Shown here piece after piece: positions 25,653 through 34,189 of a stretch of 52,222 bases of DNA. Origin of the DNA: DASUKM01 sp036278735 (GTDB taxonomy: Bacteria > Acidobacteriota > Vicinamibacteria > Vicinamibacterales > 2-12-FULL-66-21); the NCBI GenBank assembly GCA_036278735.1, contig DASUKM010000053.1, forward strand, positions 1 through 52,222, given 5' to 3'. Made by a program: the position numbers and the translations under genes. The notes beneath the pieces were generated by a model, which was not told the DNA's origin, searched no databases, and saw only the letters and a program-made list of their open reading frames with translations. Positions within the stretch are counted from its first letter, which is position 1, and every line of letters starts with the position of its first letter.

Positions 25653-28070
25653 TCAATCTCCTCTCAATGCGACGATTGGATCGACGCGCGTCGCGCGGAT
25701 CGCCGGCACGGCGCTCGCGACGGCGGCGACGGCTGTCAGCAGTACCCCGACGCCGGCGTACGTGAGCGGATCGGCGGCGCCGACGCCGAACAGCAGTCCG
25801 GCCAGCACATGGCGCAGCAGCAGCGCGCCGGCCAGACCGGCGGCGACGCCGGTCAGCGAAACCCACGCGGCGCTCGACAGCACGAGCCGCAGGATGTCGC
25901 GGCGCGTTGCCCCGTGGGCGATCCGGATCGCGAACTCCTGCGCGCGCTGACCAACGGTGTACGCCATCACGCCGTACAACCCCACCGCGGCCAGCAGCAG
26001 CGCCGAGACGGCGAACAACCCGATCAGGATCGCCGAAAACCGTTGCGGCCGAATTGCCGCCGCGACGACATCGTCCAGGGTGCGGACGCCGGACAGCGGC
26101 ACGTCGCGGTCCAGATCGTGGACGGTCGAGCGCAGCCGCGGCACGATCGCCCCCGGGTCCGGCGCCGTGGTCCGGACCACGAGGGCGAACCCGCTGAAGT
26201 AGGGATGCTGCTGGTACGATTCGTAGATCTGCGCGCTCGATCGAGCGTCCAGGCCGTACTGCTTGACGTCACCCACCACGCCGACGATTTGCCTCCACGC
26301 GTCCGCCCCCTGCGAGACGCGGATCCGTTGACCGATCGGGTTCCGGCCGGAGAAGTACCGATTCGCCAACGTCTGGTTGATGACCGTGACGCGCGGCGCG
26401 TCGAGGCGATCGGTGGGAGCGATGGCGCGACCGCGGATGAGGGGGATGCCCATCGCGGAAAAATAGCCGCTGCTGACCGCATAGAAGTTCGCGGTCGGAC
26501 GATCCGTCGGCGACAGCGGCGGCGCCCCCTCGATTTCGAAGGAATCGACCATGTCGCTCACGAGCGGCATCGACTGCGTCAGGCCCGCCGCCGTCACGGT
26601 GGGCAGCACCGAGACGCGGTCCACGAGCGTCCGGAAGAACTGCTGCATTGCCGCCGGCTCGTGGTACTTGCGCTCGGGAAGGTTCACGCGGACCTCGACG
26701 GCGTGATCGGCGGCGAAGCCCGGCGACTCCTCCTCGAGCGCCGCGAAGCTGCGGATCAACAGCCCGGCGCCGACGAGCAGCATCATGGCCAGCGCGACCT
26801 CGGCGGCCACGAGGAGGAATCGCATCCGCCGCGCGGGGGCCGCGCTCCCCTGCCGTCCGCCCATGGCCAGCAGATCGCGCAGATCGAGGCGCGAGGCCTG
26901 CAGCGCCGGCAGCAGCCCGAACAGCAGCGGCGTCACGCACGCGAGCCCCAGCGTGAACAACAGCACGTCGCGGTCGAGCCCGATGTCCGCCTGGCGCGGC
27001 AGCGCGCCCGGCACGACGAGGAGCAGCAGCCTGAGCAGCCAGGCAGCCGTCAGGAGGCCGAGGGCGGCGCCCAGGAACGACAGCGCGAAGTTCTCGACGA
27101 GGAGCTGGCGAATCAGCCGGGGGCGCGTCGCCCCGAGCGCCGATCGGACCGCCAGCTCCCTGCGGCGACCGGCCCCTCGCGCCAGCAGCAGGCTCGCCAC
27201 GTTGACGCACGCGATCAAGAGCACGAACGCGACGGCGCCGAGCAGGACGAGGAGCGACGTGCGGACGTCACGAATCTCGTAGGTCTGCAGCGGAATCGCG
27301 AGCACCTCCCACCCGCGATCGTCGCCGGGGTGCGCCGCCGCGAGCCGGCGGGCCACGACGCCAAGATCGGCGCGCGCGCGATCGAGGGGCACGCCGGGGC
27401 GCAGACGCGCAATGGCCGAAATGTAGTGACTGCCGAAACGCTGACGGGCCTCGGCGGTGAACACGAGCGGCACCCACATCTCGACGTGCGGACCCGGAAA
27501 CGCCAGGCCGTCGGGCATCACCCCCACGATCGTCGTCGGAACGGTGTCGATCCGGATGACCCGGCCGACGACGTCGGCGGCGCTGCCGAAGCGGCGCTGC
27601 CACGTGCCGTGCGAGAGGATCACGACCGGAGCCGCCCCCTCCTGCTCTTCGGCGCCGGTGAACGCCCGGCCCAGCACCGGGGCCGCCCCGAGCAGATGAA
27701 ACAGGTTCGCTCCGACCGCGTCCACTTCGATGCGTTCCGGATCGCCGCGACCGATCGCCACGCCGCGCGAGTTGAACTCGAAGGGAGCCATCCCGGCGAA
27801 GTCGGCGGTGGTCTGGGCGCGCCACGTCAGGAAGTTCCCGGGAGCGACGGAGAACTCGGGAAACTGCGGCAGCTTGCGTTCGCGCAGCATCACGAGCTGG
27901 CTGGGAGCGGCGTACGGAAGCGGGCGGAGCAGTACGGCGTCGATGACGCTGAAGGTGGCGGTGTTGAAACCGATGCCGAGCGCCAGCGTCAGGAGGGCGC
28001 TTGCCAGGTATCCGGGGTGGCCGGCGAGCGCTCTCAGGCCGTGACGAAGATCTTGCACAACGGTTCGCAT
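25653..28070 (-). CDS. ADOP-type ABC permease 2
   Basis: 805 residues, same architecture as the gene at 20972-23425. N-terminal DLRHGLRALAGHPGYLASALLTLALGIGFNTATFSVIDAVLLRPLPY, central LLIACVNVASLLLARGAGRRRELAVRSALGATR, and the C-terminal IRATRVDPIVALRGD. The two copies align along their whole length but are clearly diverged, so the duplication is old or the copies arrived separately. Four copies of GATGACG directly adjoin the start codon and no Shine-Dalgarno is visible. Confidence 0.95.
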   Translation of the reverse strand: MRTVVQDLRHGLRALAGHPGYLASALLTLALGIGFNTATFSVIDAVLLRPLPYAAPSQLVMLRERKLPQFPEFSVAPGNFLTWRAQTTADFAGMAPFEFNSRGVAIGRGDPERIEVDAVGANLFHLLGAAPVLGRAFTGAEEQEGAAPVVILSHGTWQRRFGSAADVVGRVIRIDTVPTTIVGVMPDGLAFPGPHVEMWVPLVFTAEARQRFGSHYISAIARLRPGVPLDRARADLGVVARRLAAAHPGDDRGWEVLAIPLQTYEIRDVRTSLLVLLGAVAFVLLIACVNVASLLLARGAGRRRELAVRSALGATRPRLIRQLLVENFALSFLGAALGLLTAAWLLRLLLLVVPGALPRQADIGLDRDVLLFTLGLACVTPLLFGLLPALQASRLDLRDLLAMGGRQGSAAPARRMRFLLVAAEVALAMMLLVGAGLLIRSFAALEEESPGFAADHAVEVRVNLPERKYHEPAAMQQFFRTLVDRVSVLPTVTAAGLTQSMPLVSDMVDSFEIEGAPPLSPTDRPTANFYAVSSGYFSAMGIPLIRGRAIAPTDRLDAPRVTVINQTLANRYFSGRNPIGQRIRVSQGADAWRQIVGVVGDVKQYGLDARSSAQIYESYQQHPYFSGFALVVRTTAPDPGAIVPRLRSTVHDLDRDVPLSGVRTLDDVVAAAIRPQRFSAILIGLFAVSALLLAAVGLYGVMAYTVGQRAQEFAIRIAHGATRRDILRLVLSSAAWVSLTGVAAGLAGALLLRHVLAGLLFGVGAADPLTYAGVGVLLTAVAAVASAVPAIRATRVDPIVALRGD

Positions 28071-28098
28071 GATGACGGATGACGGATGACGGATGACG
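28071..28098. repeat. GATGACG heptamer repeat at the ADOP 2 start
   Basis: Four perfect direct copies of GATGACG begin at the base next to the ATG of the leftward ADOP 2 gene, occupying the place of its ribosome-binding site. Confidence 0.85.
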
Positions 28099-28209
28099 GA
28101 GTATCAACCGTCGTGCCATCCAAGTCGCCGGCCGATCCGACGTTTTCGCCCCCCGGGGCGTGTGCAGTCGCGCCCGTTGGACGCGGCGTTGCGCCGGCGC
28201 AACTGCGCC

Positions 28210-28836
28210 CTACTCTCCGCCGGCCCCCTTGAAGTGATCCGCGGGATCCGCGAACAGCACGTTGAAGCTGGTCAGGGTGCCGTAGCAGCCGGTGACGTAG
28301 CCCTGGAGCCGCACCTTGACGTCCTCGGGCAGATCCGTCGCGTTCACCTGCTGCTCGAGCGTGCGCAGCCGGTTGCGCAGCATCACGATCTTGTGGAAGA
28401 AGGTTTCGATCGGCCAGCTCTTCTCCTGAAGTCCCGGTGTGCCGGGGCGCAGGACGAGCGAGCCGTCGCGCCATTTGTCGGCCGGCGCCGCGGCGGTCAG
28501 CCCGATCTCCTCGCGAATGATCCGCCGCAGCAGCAACTCGAGATCGACGTCCGGGGATTCGACGCTCACGGGAGGGGCACTCCTTTCACGATCGGTGACG
28601 AGCGGGAGCGGGCGCGCGGAAGACCCTCGCGCGGCAGGCGCGGTGGAGGAGGCCTGAGCGGCGACGCCGATCCGCGGTCCGCCCCGGTACTGGTGTTCGC
28701 TGCCGCAGTAGCCGCACGACACCCGCAGCGGACGCCCTTCCTCGTCGGCGGCCACGACGGTGTGGAGGCGATCCAGTTTGCAGACGCGGCAGACGTCCTC
28801 GAGAGAGTCGCCAGCGCGAACGCGGCGGTCGGACAT
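28210..28836 (-). CDS. Zinc-ribbon-containing conserved hypothetical
   Basis: 208 residues. CRVC (16-19) and CGYC (41-44) form an N-terminal zinc ribbon, followed by a Ser/Ala/Pro linker (about 60-90) and a C-terminal helical domain with SWPIETFFHKIVMLRNRLRTLEQQV. The helical part looks like a protein-interaction module; no enzymatic motif is seen. I do not recognise a named family. It stands alone between ADOP 2 and the CsgG-like gene. Confidence 0.8.
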   Translation of the reverse strand: MSDRRVRAGDSLEDVCRVCKLDRLHTVVAADEEGRPLRVSCGYCGSEHQYRGGPRIGVAAQASSTAPAARGSSARPLPLVTDRERSAPPVSVESPDVDLELLLRRIIREEIGLTAAAPADKWRDGSLVLRPGTPGLQEKSWPIETFFHKIVMLRNRLRTLEQQVNATDLPEDVKVRLQGYVTGCYGTLTSFNVLFADPADHFKGAGGE

Positions 28837-28896
28837 GCTGGAATGATAGCCGAGGCTGCGTCGGGGTCCGGGGGGGACGCCCCCGGATCGAGAATC

Positions 28897-29595
28897 CTAC
28901 TGCAGCCGGTTCTTGGCGCTCACCAGCTTTGCGGCCGCCTGCTGGACCGCCGCTTCCGTGGCTTCGCCGATGATCGTGTCCTGGAAGTCCGAGGAACCGA
29001 AATCCATTTCGCCGAGCCCGCTCGCCGCGCCGCCGCCGGCGCCGCTCAGGAGCAGGCCGCTGCGCTTCGACGTGCCGTCCCCTTTCGCGCTGGCCATGAT
29101 CTCGCCCGTGGTGACGTCGATGATGCGGGTCGTGATCGCGACGTTCGCCTTGCCCTTGCTCTGGCCGAACTTGCCGACGCCGTACTTGCTGCCGAAGCCG
29201 CCGCCGCCGAAGCTCCTGTGGCTCTCTTCGGTGCCGAACTTCGTGATGCTGCCGACGATCAGGTACTTGACGCCGAGCACCTTGCCGATCGACGCCACGG
29301 TCTTCGCGCTCGGGTCGGCGCGGTCGCTGTTCGAGAAGTTCTGCTCGGCGAGCAGCGCGTCGAGCCGCTTGCGCTCGATCACGCGATAGCTGCCGTCGTT
29401 GACCAGATCGTCGACGAGCATGTCGGCGATCCCCTTGCCGATGTCCTGGTTGCCGCTCCACCACTGCTGAACGGCGCCGAAGTCGAAATCGAGCACCGCC
29501 ACCGTGGGACGCGTCGACTGCGCGAGCGTCGAAACGGGACAGAGCAATGCAGCCGCAACACAACTGAAGATTACCAGTCTGAGAGAATTGCGCAC
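28897..29595 (-). CDS. CsgG/HfaB-family protein
   Basis: 232 residues. Signal peptide about 1-25 (LLCPVSTLAQ), then TVAVLDFDFGAV, GKGIADMLVDDLVNDGSYRVIERKRLDALLAEQ and GVKYLIVGSITKFG, the conserved blocks of CsgG-like proteins. These form outer-membrane curli/holdfast export pores or act in envelope lipoprotein systems. There is no lipobox cysteine here, so pore formation is uncertain. GTG start with GGAGG four bases upstream. Confidence 0.85.
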   Translation of the reverse strand: MRNSLRLVIFSCVAAALLCPVSTLAQSTRPTVAVLDFDFGAVQQWWSGNQDIGKGIADMLVDDLVNDGSYRVIERKRLDALLAEQNFSNSDRADPSAKTVASIGKVLGVKYLIVGSITKFGTEESHRSFGGGGFGSKYGVGKFGQSKGKANVAITTRIIDVTTGEIMASAKGDGTSKRSGLLLSGAGGGAASGLGEMDFGSSDFQDTIIGEATEAAVQQAAAKLVSAKNRLQ

Positions 29596-29675
29596 GTGGC
29601 CTCCATGTCAGGGGTGCGGCATAGCTTAGCAGGAGTTCGGCGGGGACGACAGGGAAAGTTGCGCGTGCGCCGCCG

Positions 29676-31061
29676 CTAGACCGGCGCGAACCGGGCCGAA
29701 AAGTGCCGGAGCACCGCCGGAGCGGTCACGATGCGGTAGCCGGTCAGCCGCGCGCCCGCCGAGGCCACCGCGACGACGACCTCCGCCACGTAATCGATGT
29801 GCGATTGGGTGTAGACCCGGCGCGGAATCGCGAGCCGCACGAGATCCATCGGCGCCGCCGTCTCGCGCCCGTCCGGCTGCCGCCCGAACATGACGGTGCC
29901 GATCTCGACGCCGCGGATCCCCCCCTCGACGTAGAGCGCGTTGAGGAGCGCGATGCCGGGATACTGGAGCGGCGCAATGTGCGGCAGCAGCGCGCGCGCA
30001 TCCAGATAGATGGCGTGCCCGCCGGGCGGCTCGATGATCGGCACGCCGGCCGCAATCAACTTCTCGCCGAGATACTGCGTGGAGCGGATCCGGTACTTCA
30101 GGTAGGGTTCCTCGACCACTTCTTCGAGCCCGCGGGCAATCGCCTCGAGATCGTATCCAGCCAGCCCGCCGTAGGTCGGAAAGCCTTCGGTAAGGATCAA
30201 CAGATTTCTCGCCGTCTCGGCCCAGCGCGGATCGTTCATCGCGAGAAAACCGCCGATGTTGGCCAGGCCGTCTTTCTTGGCCGACATGGTGCAGCCGTCG
30301 GCGAGCCGGAACATCTCGCGCGCAATCTCCACGGGCGCCCGCGCCTGCTCGCCGGGCTCGCGGAGCTTGATGAAATAGGCGTTCTCGGCAAACCGGCACG
30401 CGTCGAGGAACAACGGCTTGGCGTACGCGTCGCACAACCGCCGGACGCCTCGCAGGTTCTCGAGCGACACCGGCTGTCCCCCACCGGAGTTGTTCGTCAC
30501 CGTCACCATCACGAGCGGCACCCGCGTGCCCCCCGCCGCGGCGTCCTCGCGCAAGAGGTGCTCGAGCGCGTCGAGATCGACGTTCCCCTTGAACGGATGA
30601 CGCGCGGAGGGGATGCGCCCTTCCGCGATCACGCAGTCGCGGGCTTCGGCGCCTTCCACTTCGATGTTGGCGCGCGTGGTGTCGAAATGATTGTTGTTCG
30701 GGACGACCTGCCCGGCGCGGACCTGCGTGTGGAACAGGATGCGTTCGGCCGCGCGCCCCTGGTGCGTCGGGATGATGTGCGCGAATCCCGTCAGCTCGTG
30801 CACCACCTGCTGGAACCGGAAGAACGATCGGCTGCCCGCGTAGCTCTCGTCCCCCTGCTGGAGCGCGCCCCATTGCTGCGCCGACATCGCCCCCGTGCCC
30901 GAATCGGTCAGGAGATCGATCAACACGTCGGCGGCCCGGAGGCCGAAGACGTTGTCGCCCGCCGCCGCGAGCGCCGCCTGACGGTGCTCGCGCGTCGTGA
31001 ACGCGATCGCCTCGACCGACTTGATGCGGAAGGGTTCGATGATCGTCTTGTGCAGCGGCAT
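29676..31061 (-). CDS. tnaA: Tryptophanase (beta-eliminating lyase)
   Basis: 461 residues from ATG 31061. FRIKSVEAIAFTTREHR, LLTDSGTGAMS, PTHQGRAAERI, the PLP-lysine segment CTMSAKKDGLANIGG (Lys263 by alignment) and VRLAIPRRVYTQSH are typical of tryptophanase and tyrosine phenol-lyase. At the position that is Arg381 in tyrosine phenol-lyase (aligned from memory) this protein has Ile387, close to the Val of tryptophanase, favouring tryptophan as substrate: indole, pyruvate and ammonia. No tnaB permease or tnaC leader peptide is seen. Confidence 0.9.
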   Translation of the reverse strand: MPLHKTIIEPFRIKSVEAIAFTTREHRQAALAAAGDNVFGLRAADVLIDLLTDSGTGAMSAQQWGALQQGDESYAGSRSFFRFQQVVHELTGFAHIIPTHQGRAAERILFHTQVRAGQVVPNNNHFDTTRANIEVEGAEARDCVIAEGRIPSARHPFKGNVDLDALEHLLREDAAAGGTRVPLVMVTVTNNSGGGQPVSLENLRGVRRLCDAYAKPLFLDACRFAENAYFIKLREPGEQARAPVEIAREMFRLADGCTMSAKKDGLANIGGFLAMNDPRWAETARNLLILTEGFPTYGGLAGYDLEAIARGLEEVVEEPYLKYRIRSTQYLGEKLIAAGVPIIEPPGGHAIYLDARALLPHIAPLQYPGIALLNALYVEGGIRGVEIGTVMFGRQPDGRETAAPMDLVRLAIPRRVYTQSHIDYVAEVVVAVASAGARLTGYRIVTAPAVLRHFSARFAPV

Positions 31062-31102
31062 GCGCGCAGCATATCGCAGGCGCCCCGCGCGGTCCGTTCC
31101 GA

Positions 31103-31396
31103 TCAGGTGGTCCGGAACAGCACGAGCCAGGGCACGACGGCGCCGGCGAAGTACAACACCGTGGCGGCGGCCAGCGCGGAATCGATGCGGCGGACGTACA
31201 GGAACAGGCCGCACCCCGACGCGAGCAGCTTGGCCCCGGTCAGCGCGGCGGCCGGCCCCACGAGGGCCATCCACGCGACGACCAGCCCGTTGGCTTCGGC
31301 GCGCGGGCCCCACAGCGACACGCCCGCATAGGTGAAGCACCCGTCGCACACCTGAGCCACCAGAAAGAGCATCAGGACGAGACGACGGCAGCGCAC
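31103..31396 (-). CDS. Small membrane protein
   Basis: 97 residues, GTG start, with about three hydrophobic helices (3-22, 38-58 and 75-93). The pattern of a Cys-containing first helix and a short loop resembles the small DUF5658-like membrane proteins, but this is not certain. It lies 41 bp upstream of the tryptophanase gene on the same strand and could be cotranscribed with it. Confidence 0.6.
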   Translation of the reverse strand: MRCRRLVLMLFLVAQVCDGCFTYAGVSLWGPRAEANGLVVAWMALVGPAAALTGAKLLASGCGLFLYVRRIDSALAAATVLYFAGAVVPWLVLFRTT

Positions 31397-31619
31397 GCCG
31401 GCATGATTGCAAGCAGCGCACCGTCTCGACTACGCGGAGGTGAACGCGAACGGGCGCACAAGTCCCGCCGGAGGAAGACCTTCGTCAGCGTGCACGGCCT
31501 GCACGCTCCAGCCGGCCGCCGCCGGAGACTGGGGCTCCGGGACCGCACCCGTCGTCGCTGGTTTGACTTTCGTCCGCGCACCGGGTTCTACTCTGGCCAC
31601 TCACCTGAGCAGGAGGTCC

Positions 31620-31976
31620 ATGTACTGCCCCCACTGCGGTGCACCGAACGACGACAACAATTTCCGCTGCACGAAGTGTGGACAAATCGTTCAGCGGGTG
31701 GCGCCGGCGGTCGCGACGACCGACATCGGCGACAACGCCGCCATGCGGATGCTGCTCCCCGTGGGGCGATCGGGCTGGGCGATTGCCGCCGGCTACGCCG
31801 GGCTCTTCGCGCTGCTCGTCGTCCCGGCTCCTCTCGCGCTCCTGCTCGGCATCGTGGCGGTGCGCGACCTGCGCAAGCGTCCGACAAAGCATGGGATGGG
31901 ACGCGCGGTGTTCGGCATCGTGATGGGCGGCCTCGGGTCAGGCGTGTTGCTCTGGCTCCCGCTGGCCCGGGCCTGA
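31620..31976 (+). CDS. Zinc-ribbon membrane protein, DUF4190-like
   Basis: 118 residues from ATG 31620, preceded by a strong AGGAGG. N-terminal zinc ribbon CPHCG ... CTKCG (3-21), then two membrane helices (about 52-83 and 96-114) in a DUF4190-like arrangement: GWAIAAGYAGLFALLVVPAPLALLLGIVAVRDLRK. Paired with the next gene, which has the same zinc-ribbon-plus-two-helix layout. Confidence 0.85.
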   Translation: MYCPHCGAPNDDNNFRCTKCGQIVQRVAPAVATTDIGDNAAMRMLLPVGRSGWAIAAGYAGLFALLVVPAPLALLLGIVAVRDLRKRPTKHGMGRAVFGIVMGGLGSGVLLWLPLARA

Positions 31977-31979
31977 GGC

Positions 31980-32378
31980 GTGTACTGCAGACAGTGCGGC
32001 ACGCAGAACGACGATCAGGCGCTCACCTGTGTGCAGTGCGGCGATGTCATTCAGGACGTCCCGCTGCGCCGGATCGACAATCACCTGGTGCTCGCGATCG
32101 TCGTGACGGCGGTCTGCTGCATGCCGGTCGGGATCGTCGCGATCGTCTATGCGGCCCAGGTGAACGCCAGGGTGCAAGGGGGTGACGTGGCCGGCGCGGA
32201 AGCCGCGGCACGCAAGGCCAGGATATGGTCTTTCATCGGTCTGGGCCTGGCGTGTGTAGTGTACGCCGTCTCGTCGTCAGCTTCGAAAGTGCTTGCAACC
32301 GCTCGAGGCGGCGAGCGTTGTGAGTGCCGGGGGTGGGAATCGAACCCACACGGACCTTGTGAGTCCTTCGGATTTTAA
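31980..32378 (+). CDS. Zinc-ribbon CD225/dispanin-like membrane protein
   Basis: 132 residues, GTG start 3 bp after the previous stop. Zinc ribbon CRQCG ... CVQCG, then a CD225-like core NHLVLAIVVTAVCCMPVGIVAIVYAAQVNARVQGGD and a second helix ARIWSFIGLGLACVVYAV. The reading frame continues into the tRNA-Leu gene on the opposite strand; the last ~18 residues (RGWESNPHGPCESFGF) are antisense tRNA. The natural C-terminus has probably been lost or extended. Confidence 0.8.
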   Translation: MYCRQCGTQNDDQALTCVQCGDVIQDVPLRRIDNHLVLAIVVTAVCCMPVGIVAIVYAAQVNARVQGGDVAGAEAAARKARIWSFIGLGLACVVYAVSSSASKVLATARGGERCECRGWESNPHGPCESFGF

Positions 32379-32411
32379 GTCCGATGCGTCTGCCAGTTCC
32401 GCCACCCCGGC
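32325..32411 (-). tRNA. tRNA-Leu (anticodon TAA)
   Basis: An 87-nt type II tRNA. The acceptor arms GCCGGGG and CCCCGGC pair fully, the anticodon loop reads CTTAAAA (anticodon TAA), the long variable arm is typical for Leu, and the T-loop is GGTTCGATTCC. CCA is not encoded after the discriminator A. It reads UUA/UUG-type leucine codons, rare in this GC-rich genome. Confidence 0.96.
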
Positions 32412-32435
32412 GCGCCAGGGATCTGCGCCCGCCGC

Positions 32436-32564
32436 TCAGGCCAGCGGCTGCACGTAGCGTACGGTCAGTTCGACGGCGACGATGGCAAACCCGATCGCCG
32501 CCGCAAAGGCCACGAACACCCAGAACATCATCCGCTTGTACTCGGGCTCGAACACGCCATCCAT
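32436..32564 (-). CDS. 42-residue single-span membrane peptide
   Basis: MDGVFEPEYKRMMFWVFVAF begins a 42-residue product with one strong helix (about 12-36) and a short periplasmic end. Its ATG overlaps the TAA stop of the amidase gene by one base (TAATG), a classic coupling arrangement, which supports real translation. Function unknown. Confidence 0.6.
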   Translation of the reverse strand: MDGVFEPEYKRMMFWVFVAFAAAIGFAIVAVELTVRYVQPLA

Positions 32565-34156
32565 TATGGCGCATCCGGCTTGAACTGCGGCGGCTGGCGG
32601 TGTCTCGTCGCCTGCTCGTACGCGTACGCCAGCGCGATCAGCTTCGGCTCCGACCAGGCCCGCCCGATGAACGACAGGCCGACGGGCAGGCCGAACACGT
32701 CGCCGGCCGGCACCGTGATGCTGGGATAGCCGGCGACCGCCGCCGGCGTGGAACTGGCGCCGGTGAAATGGTCGCCGTTGATCAAATCGGTCGTCCAGGC
32801 CGGCCCGCCCGTCGGCGCGACCAGCGCGTCGAGACGGTGCTGCTGCATGACGGCATCGATCCCCTGCGTCCGCGCGCGGACCCGGCATGTCGCGAGCGCG
32901 CGCCGATAGGTCGGCGAGGTGAGCGGTCCTCGCTTCTCGGCGGCGATGAACAGCTCCTGGCCGAAGTACGGCATCTCGCGCGCCCGCTCCCGCTCATCGA
33001 ACGCGATGACGTCTGCCAGCGTGTGCACCGGGGCGCCCGGACCCAGCCCCGCCAGATACGCGTCGAGATCGGCCTTGAACTCGAATTGCAGCACGACGTT
33101 CTCGCAGGCGTCCATCTTGGCCGCCGTCGGGATGTCGGCTGGATCGACGATGACCGCGCCGGCCGCCTTCATGTCGGCGATGGCGCGCTCGATCACCCGA
33201 TCGGTCGCATCGCTGTACCCGAAGTACTGCTGCCGCGCGACGCCGATGCGCGCGCCCTTCAGCGCGTCCGCGTGCAGCGCGGCGGTGTAATCGATGCCGG
33301 CGTGTCGCGCGCTTCCCTTCGTCGCCGGATCCCGGGCATCGACCCCCGTCATCGCCGTGAGCAGCAGCGCCGCGTCGGCGACCGTGCGGGCCATCGGACC
33401 GGCCGTGTCCTGGGTGTGCGAGATCGGAACGATCCCCGAGCGGCTCACGAGCCCGACGGTGGGCTTGATGCCCACGAGACCGTTCGTCGCCGACGGGCAC
33501 ACGATGGAGCCGTCGGTTTCGGTGCCCACCCCAATCGCCGCGAAATTCGCCGAGACCGCGGCGCCGGTGCCGGAGCTGGATCCACACGCGTTCCGGTCCA
33601 GCACATACGGATTCTTCACGAGGCCGCCGCGTCCGCTCCAGCCGCTCGTCGCATGCGTCGAGCGATAGTTCGCCCACTCGCTCAGGTTCGTCTTCCCGAG
33701 GATCACCACGCCGGCCGCCCGCAACCGCTCGACGACGAACGCGTCGCGCGGCGCGATCGATCCCTCGAGCGCGAGCGACCCGGCGGTCGTCATCATCCGA
33801 TCGGCCGTACCGATGTTGTCCTTGATGACGATGGGAATGCCGTGCAGCGGCCCGCGCGGTCCGCGCGCCTTGCGCTCGGCATCGAGCTGGCTCGCGATCG
33901 TGAGCGCGTCAGGATTGATCTGAATCATCGCCCGCAGCGCCGGTCCGCGGCGATCGAGCGCCTCGATGCGCTGCAGGTACAGTTCGGCAATCTGCCGCGC
34001 CGTATACCGGCCCGACGTCATCCACGCTTGCAGCTGCGCGGCGGTCGCTTCTTCGAGCGGAAACGGTTCGGGGGGTTGCGCGGCCGGCACCCGCGCGGCG
34101 GCCACGATCGACAGGCAGGCGGCGACGGACGTCCAGACGCGGAGACGGCTCAGCAT
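32564..34156 (-). CDS. Secreted amidase (amidase signature family)
   Basis: 530 residues with a signal peptide (cleavage near RVPAAQ, 25). The Ser-cisSer-Lys triad is visible: Lys112 in IVIKDNIGT, the GSSSG run at 192-196 supplying the cis-Ser, and Ser217 in GTETDGSIVCPS. It hydrolyses an amide bond; as an exported enzyme it could act on peptides or amidated metabolites. Substrate unknown. Followed by the overlapping 42-residue peptide gene. Confidence 0.92.
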   Translation of the reverse strand: MLSRLRVWTSVAACLSIVAAARVPAAQPPEPFPLEEATAAQLQAWMTSGRYTARQIAELYLQRIEALDRRGPALRAMIQINPDALTIASQLDAERKARGPRGPLHGIPIVIKDNIGTADRMMTTAGSLALEGSIAPRDAFVVERLRAAGVVILGKTNLSEWANYRSTHATSGWSGRGGLVKNPYVLDRNACGSSSGTGAAVSANFAAIGVGTETDGSIVCPSATNGLVGIKPTVGLVSRSGIVPISHTQDTAGPMARTVADAALLLTAMTGVDARDPATKGSARHAGIDYTAALHADALKGARIGVARQQYFGYSDATDRVIERAIADMKAAGAVIVDPADIPTAAKMDACENVVLQFEFKADLDAYLAGLGPGAPVHTLADVIAFDERERAREMPYFGQELFIAAEKRGPLTSPTYRRALATCRVRARTQGIDAVMQQHRLDALVAPTGGPAWTTDLINGDHFTGASSTPAAVAGYPSITVPAGDVFGLPVGLSFIGRAWSEPKLIALAYAYEQATRHRQPPQFKPDAP

Positions 34157-34189
34157 GCCGGGGAGTCTACTCGAAACGCCGGCGCCCGC

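Noticed and set aside
28188..28203. Perfect 16-bp palindrome GTTGCGCCGGCGCAAC as terminator or operator
   Set aside because: No loop and no T-run, and it lies just past the stop codon of a leftward gene; GC-rich palindromes of this size can arise by chance.
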